Of a DNA stretch of 64,000 bases, positions 59,934 through 64,000 are shown piece after piece (position 1 is the stretch's first letter; each line of letters opens with the position of its first letter). A program made the translations under genes and the position numbers. This stretch comes from Desulfofustis sp. PB-SRB1 (lineage in GTDB: Bacteria > Desulfobacterota > Desulfobulbia > Desulfobulbales > Desulfocapsaceae), in the NCBI GenBank assembly GCA_016722945.1, contig JAEQMT010000038.1, positions 806,001-870,000 of the forward strand. The letters are read 5' to 3'. The notes under the pieces are model-generated. The model was not told the origin of the DNA, searched no databases, and saw only the letters and a program-made list of their open reading frames with translations.

Positions 59934-61313
59934 ATGGGATCCATTCTCGTAAAAAACGGTACGGTAGTCAGTCCTCTGGATAGCAGAGAACTCGACGTGT
60001 ACATCGAGGGAACAACAATTGTCGCGGTGGGGGCCGCCCTTGAGCTCTCCGCCGATCGGGTAATCGATGCATCAGGATGCTATGTGCTGCCCGGCGGCGT
60101 CGACGTCCACACCCACCTGGAAATGCCTTTCATGGGCGAGGTCTCGGCCGACGATTTCACCTCCGGCACGGCGGCTGCCATGGCGGGTGGAACGACCACG
60201 ATCATCGACTATGTGGTTCCCGCCAAACAGCAGTCACTGCTCGAGGCCCTGGCACTATGGAAGGAAAAGGCCAAGGGCGCGGTGGCCGATTACGGCTTTC
60301 ACATGGCGGTAACCTGGTACAGTGACCAGGTTGCCCGGGAGATGACGACCTGCGTCCACGACGAGGGGATCTCTTCCTTCAAGGCCTTTCTCGCCTATAA
60401 AGGGGCGATCATGGTAAACGATGACGAACTCTTTGCCATGCTCATCCACGCCCGCGAACTGGGCGCCTTGATTATGGCTCACTGCGAGAACGGAGAGATT
60501 GTCGCCCTGCTCCAGGAGCGGTTATTTAACCAGGGCAAAACCGAACCAAAGTATCACGCCCTGTCGCGTCCGTCATATGCCGAAGGTGAATCCGCCTTCC
60601 GTCTGGCCGCCATGGCCAAAGCCGTCGGCGTTCCCGCCTATTTCGTCCATATGAGCTGCGCCGAGTCCACCAAAGTACTGGTGGACGGACGCTCCGGGGG
60701 CACCCCCCTGTATGGGGAAACCTGTCCGCAATACCTGCTCCTGGACGACTCGGTCTACGAACAGCCTAATTTTCGCGGCGCCGCCTATGTCATGAGCCCA
60801 CCCATTCGCCCGAAAGGACACGCCGATGCCCTCTGGGGAGCGATCCGCGCCGGTCAGATCGAGGTAATCGGAACCGATCACTGCCCATTCAACCTCAAAG
60901 GGCAAAAAGAACTCGGCCGGGATGACTTTCGCAAGATCCCCAACGGCGCTGCCGGCCTTGAGGATCGCCTCAAGCTGATGTACACCTACGGGGTACAAAC
61001 CGGCAGGATCAGCATCGAACAGATGGTCGCCACCTGCGCCACCAGACCGGCCCAGATTTTCGGCATGTACCCGCAAAAAGGAATCATCGCCCCGGGCAGC
61101 GACGCCGACCTGGTGGTCTGGCAACCCGAGGGCGAAGGCGTCATTTCCGCCGCCACCCACCATCATCGGGTGGACACCTCGATTTTTGAAGGCTTCAAGA
61201 CGATCGGCGGGCCCGCATTTGTCATCGCCGCCGGCCGCCTCCAGTATGAGGAGGGCACGCTTATGGTGGAACCGGGCGCCGGTAACTTTATCCCGCGCCG
61301 GCCGACGCCTTGA
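59934..61313 (+). CDS. hydA: Dihydropyrimidinase (D-hydantoinase)
   Basis: 459 residues of the cyclic amidohydrolase family. GGVDVHTHLEMPF holds the first metal pair, and SFKAFLAYKG carries the lysine that is carboxylated to bridge the two zinc ions. MAHCENG and YFVHMSC give further histidines, and GTDHCPFN the last aspartate. It opens dihydrouracil, dihydrothymine or 5-substituted hydantoins to the N-carbamoyl amino acids that the amidohydrolase encoded downstream would split. AAGGAG lies 11 bases before the ATG, slightly far. First gene behind the sigma-54 promoter. Confidence 0.95.
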   Translation: MGSILVKNGTVVSPLDSRELDVYIEGTTIVAVGAALELSADRVIDASGCYVLPGGVDVHTHLEMPFMGEVSADDFTSGTAAAMAGGTTTIIDYVVPAKQQSLLEALALWKEKAKGAVADYGFHMAVTWYSDQVAREMTTCVHDEGISSFKAFLAYKGAIMVNDDELFAMLIHARELGALIMAHCENGEIVALLQERLFNQGKTEPKYHALSRPSYAEGESAFRLAAMAKAVGVPAYFVHMSCAESTKVLVDGRSGGTPLYGETCPQYLLLDDSVYEQPNFRGAAYVMSPPIRPKGHADALWGAIRAGQIEVIGTDHCPFNLKGQKELGRDDFRKIPNGAAGLEDRLKLMYTYGVQTGRISIEQMVATCATRPAQIFGMYPQKGIIAPGSDADLVVWQPEGEGVISAATHHHRVDTSIFEGFKTIGGPAFVIAAGRLQYEEGTLMVEPGAGNFIPRRPTP

Positions 61314-61345
61314 GCCTCGGCATGACGCCTGATATGGAGTAGCCT

Positions 61346-62626
61346 ATGGTGGATCTGAGTATCGATTTTTGTGGCATCAAGAGCCCTAACCCCTTTTGGC
61401 TTGCCTCCGGACCACCCACCAACAGCGGTGACCAGGTCTCGCGTGCCTTCGAGGCGGGCTGGGGCGGCGCGGTGTGGAAGACCCTGGGCAATCCGGTGGT
61501 CAATCTCAACAGCCGTTACGGGGCTTTCCGGGGGGAACGGGGCAGAATCCTGGGGTTCAACAATATCGAGTTGATCTCCGATCGCGGCCTCAGCGTCAAC
61601 CTCCGGGAAATGGCCGAGGTCAAGCGTCGCTATCCCGACCACGCCCTGATCGCCTCGGTCATGGCCGGCGACAAGGATGAGTGGCAAGAGCTCATTCGCC
61701 GGGTAGAGGATACCGGGGTTGACGGCCTCGAACTCAATTTCAGCTGTCCCCACGGCATGTGCGAGCGCGGACTCGGCTCGGCGGTGGGCCAGGAACCGGC
61801 CGTTGCCACTAAAATAACACGCTGGGTCAAGGAGTGCACGGCGCTGCCGACAATCGTCAAATTCACCCCCAATGTTGCCGACATTTGCGACCAGGGGCGG
61901 GCCGCCGTCACCGGTGGGGCGGACGGCGCCGCGCTGATCAACACCATCAAATCGATTGTCGGGGTCGATCTTGACGATTTCATCCCATTCCCCAAACTGC
62001 GTAACGGTTCAACCAACGGCGGTTACTGCGGGGCGGCGATCAAGCCCATCGCCCTGCATATGGTCGCCTCGCTCGCCCGACAACCCTGGTTTTCCCTGCC
62101 CATATCAGGTATCGGCGGTATCGGCGGGTGGCGGGACTGTGCCGAGTTTATCGCGCTGGGCTGTACCTCGGTGCAGGTGTGTGCGGCGGTGATGCAGCAC
62201 GGTTTCGGTATCGTTAAGCAGATGAGTGAGGGACTCAGCGCCTATCTCCAGGAAAAATCGATGGCATCACCGGCGGCGCTGCGTGGCAAGGCACTGGCCA
62301 ACTATAAGGAATGGGGCGAGCTCGACATGAACTATAAAGTGGTCGCCACCATCGATGAGGCCGCCTGTATCGGCTGCAACTCCTGCTATACCGCATGTAA
62401 CGACGGCGCCTATCAGGCAATCGTCCATTCCTCCCGAACCACCGAAAGCGGCAAGCCCATCCCATCCATCCTCGCTCAACGCTGCACCGGATGCAATCTC
62501 TGCTCCCTGGTATGCCCGGTGCACTGCATCACCATGACCGACATCTCGGAAACCGATACCGTCGAGAGCTGGCAGGACATCGTTGCCCGGGGCGGCTACG
62601 TTGTCACCGACGGTATCAAAAAATAG
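61346..62626 (+). CDS. preA: Dihydropyrimidine dehydrogenase catalytic subunit, PreA type
   Basis: 426 residues. The FMN-binding barrel resembles class 1 dihydroorotate dehydrogenase (GIKSPNPFWLASGPPTNSGDQ; NFSCPHGMCERGLGSAVGQEP; TPNVADICDQGRAAVTGGADGAALINT; GIGGIGGWRDCAEFIALGCTSVQVCAAV). The C-terminus binds two 4Fe-4S clusters (CIGCNSCYTACNDGAYQ; CTGCNLCSLVCPVHCI). It reduces or oxidises uracil/dihydrouracil. In the mammalian enzyme the active-site cysteine lies in ACGQ; here AVGQ is read. The usual flavoprotein partner PreT is not next to it, so electrons must come from elsewhere. Confidence 0.9.
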   Translation: MVDLSIDFCGIKSPNPFWLASGPPTNSGDQVSRAFEAGWGGAVWKTLGNPVVNLNSRYGAFRGERGRILGFNNIELISDRGLSVNLREMAEVKRRYPDHALIASVMAGDKDEWQELIRRVEDTGVDGLELNFSCPHGMCERGLGSAVGQEPAVATKITRWVKECTALPTIVKFTPNVADICDQGRAAVTGGADGAALINTIKSIVGVDLDDFIPFPKLRNGSTNGGYCGAAIKPIALHMVASLARQPWFSLPISGIGGIGGWRDCAEFIALGCTSVQVCAAVMQHGFGIVKQMSEGLSAYLQEKSMASPAALRGKALANYKEWGELDMNYKVVATIDEAACIGCNSCYTACNDGAYQAIVHSSRTTESGKPIPSILAQRCTGCNLCSLVCPVHCITMTDISETDTVESWQDIVARGGYVVTDGIKK

Positions 62627-62636
62627 AGGCCTGACC

Positions 62637-63875
62637 ATGAGCATAAAGGATCTGCGGGTAGACGGAGCACGACTACGCCGCTCGCTGGAAACCATGGCCG
62701 CCATCGGCGCCACGCCCGGCGGCGGGGTGCAGCGGCTGGCCCTGTCCGATGAAGACAAGCAGGCGCGGGATCTGTTCGTCCGCTGGCTCAAGGAGATCGA
62801 TTGTGAGGTAAGCATCGATGAAATGGGCAATATCTTCGGCAGGCGCCCCGGCAAAAACCGGGAGCTACCGGCGGTGATGAGCGGATCTCATCTCGATTCC
62901 CAGCCCAAGGGCGGGCGCTTTGACGGGGTTCTGGGCGTCATGGGAGCACTGGAGGTGATGCGCACCCTGCACGATCACAAGATCGAAACGGAGCGTGACC
63001 TCGTCATTGTCGACTGGACCAATGAAGAGGGGTCGCGTTTTGCCCCGGCCATGGTCTCCTCCGGGGTCTGGGTGGGCAAGCTCGAACGTGACTGGGCCTA
63101 CAGCCGCACCGATATCAACGGCCTGAAGCAGGGCGACGAACTGGCGCGGATCGGCTATAAAGGCGAGACCCCCGCCCGCGCCTTTCCCATTCACGCCAAC
63201 TATGAACTGCATATTGAACAGGGACCGATGCTGGAGGCCGAGGGCAGAACCATCGGCGCCCCCAAGGGGGTGCTCTGCCTGCACTGGTATGACATTCGGC
63301 TTACCGGCACCGCCAATCAGGTGGGACCCACCCCCATGGCCGGGCGTAACGACTGCCTGCTCGCCGCCGCCGAGATGATCCAGACGGTCAACAAGGTGGC
63401 CCATCTCAAAGGTGATATGGTGGCGACGGTGGGAGAGATCCACAACTACCCGAACTCGCGCAACATCATCCCGGACGGAGTACACTTCACCGTCGACATC
63501 CGTTCGTGGGAGGACGATCACGCCATCGGCGCCTGGGAGGTGATGAGGCGGGAGTTCGAGGCTATTGCCGACCGGCACGGCACCCCCATCGAGATGGAGA
63601 TAACTTGGCGGGTGGTGCGGGCGCCTTTTGCCGAGGAGCTCGTGCAAAACGTCCTCGACACCGCCGCCGAATTGGGACACTCCTCACTCTACATGGTCAG
63701 CGGGGCGGGCCATGATTGCAGCTACATTAACCAGATCGCCCCCGCCGCAATGATTTTCATCCCCTCCAAGGGAGGCCGCAGTCATGTCGAGGTGGAGGAA
63801 AGCAGCTGGGAAGATTGTGAAAAGGGCGCCAATGTTCTGCTCCATTGTATGCTCACTTCCGCCCAGCAGCTGTAA
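62637..63875 (+). CDS. Zn-dependent N-carbamoyl amino acid hydrolase/beta-ureidopropionase (M20, HyuC type)
   Basis: ATG 62637 gives 412 residues; 10 bp separate it from preA. The M20 motifs are complete: SGSHLDSQPKGGRFDGVLG with the first metal ligands, DWTNEEGSRFAP with the catalytic Glu pair, ELHIEQGPMLEAEG, and SGAGHDCSYINQIAPAAMIFIPSKGGRSHVEVEE for the last ligand. NQVGPTPMAGRND belongs to the dimerisation domain. It removes the carbamoyl group as CO2 and ammonia from N-carbamoyl-beta-alanine or N-carbamoyl amino acids, the final step after hydantoin or dihydropyrimidine opening. Confidence 0.94.
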   Translation: MSIKDLRVDGARLRRSLETMAAIGATPGGGVQRLALSDEDKQARDLFVRWLKEIDCEVSIDEMGNIFGRRPGKNRELPAVMSGSHLDSQPKGGRFDGVLGVMGALEVMRTLHDHKIETERDLVIVDWTNEEGSRFAPAMVSSGVWVGKLERDWAYSRTDINGLKQGDELARIGYKGETPARAFPIHANYELHIEQGPMLEAEGRTIGAPKGVLCLHWYDIRLTGTANQVGPTPMAGRNDCLLAAAEMIQTVNKVAHLKGDMVATVGEIHNYPNSRNIIPDGVHFTVDIRSWEDDHAIGAWEVMRREFEAIADRHGTPIEMEITWRVVRAPFAEELVQNVLDTAAELGHSSLYMVSGAGHDCSYINQIAPAAMIFIPSKGGRSHVEVEESSWEDCEKGANVLLHCMLTSAQQL

Positions 63876-63928
63876 GCGTTGTTTAGCCGAGCTTTTTATA
63901 CAAACCAAACCACTAACGGAGAACAAAC

Positions 63929-64000
63929 ATGAAAACAGCCGCATGGTGCGTTACCGCCGCTTTTCTTCTGGCCCTGATGCCTCTTTCCGCCATGGCCGAA
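63929..64000 (+). CDS. Start of an exported protein (partial)
   Basis: ATG 63929, with GGAG shortly upstream, opens 24 codons encoding a typical signal peptide (AAWCVTAAFLLALMPLSAMA) that runs off the window. Given the catabolic operon and the gene habits here, a transporter binding protein for pyrimidines or their derivatives is likely, but the mature part is not visible. Confidence 0.7.
   Translation, partial: MKTAAWCVTAAFLLALMPLSAMAE

Overview
The window looks like chromosome from a Gram-negative anaerobe, most likely a sulfate-reducing or related member of the Desulfobacterota (former Deltaproteobacteria). This is inferred from an Rnf operon that begins with an eight-haem c-type cytochrome gene and whose RnfB is fused to a GltD-like flavoprotein, from a second multihaem cytochrome gene (now broken), from several TRAP transporters, and from two sigma-54 activators. 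The DNA is GC-rich, has short intergenic regions in its metabolic operons, and carries a dispersed family of small inverted-repeat elements in its accessory parts. No rRNA, tRNA or CRISPR array was seen.

Layout. 1-3035: end of a peptide-type ABC transporter operon (permease end, two ATPases) and a phosphodiesterase/alkaline-phosphatase-fold enzyme. 3131-4332: a solitary, AT-richer AAA/DUF4143 ATPase with its own promoter. 4470-6601: a decaying patch, with a cytochrome gene lacking its 5' part and a frameshifted membrane-protein gene. 6757-9648: DMT transporter, methyltransferase and an OmpA-type protein with a strong terminator. 9735-17124 (minus strand): small CxxC protein, octahaem cytochrome and rnfCDGEAB, an ion-pumping ferredoxin:NAD oxidoreductase with cytochrome and flavoprotein additions. 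17258-17590: a 192-bp duplicate of the dgoA 3' end joined to a transposase remnant.

17963-37513 is the most unusual region. A PAS-rich sigma-54 activator is followed by a palindrome and a -24/-12 promoter. Then come a small monooxygenase-fold protein, an exported beta-barrel-like protein (with an in-frame amber codon), an exported GntH-like metallo-beta-lactamase-fold hydrolase, a Cys-rich-repeat protein and a second such hydrolase. After an export-type ABC cluster with a ZnuA-like metal-binding protein, a sensor kinase/LuxR-type regulator pair precedes a third GntH-like hydrolase and an intact second beta-barrel protein. I read this as a doubled, two-regulator, envelope-located degradation or detoxification system of unknown substrate.

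37942-46915: sugar-acid catabolism (dgoA and dgoK divergent from dgoD, a GntR-type regulator, TRAP transporter, gluconokinase, 6-phosphogluconate dehydrogenase). 47060-48899: two lipoproteins. 50056-63875: an opine-dehydrogenase-family gene with a TRAP transporter that has two tandem binding proteins, a GNAT-nitrilase fusion, an AcoR-like sigma-54 activator, and a reductive-pyrimidine/hydantoin pathway (dihydropyrimidinase, PreA-type dihydropyrimidine dehydrogenase, N-carbamoyl amidohydrolase). Matching 17-bp palindromes (TGTCTCA-N3-TGAGACA type) and matching -24/-12 promoters lie upstream of both the opine-dehydrogenase and the dihydropyrimidinase operons, so the AcoR-like protein probably controls both. 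The window ends in the signal peptide of another exported protein.

All family assignments were made by reading translated sequence and remembered family motifs; no database search was run.
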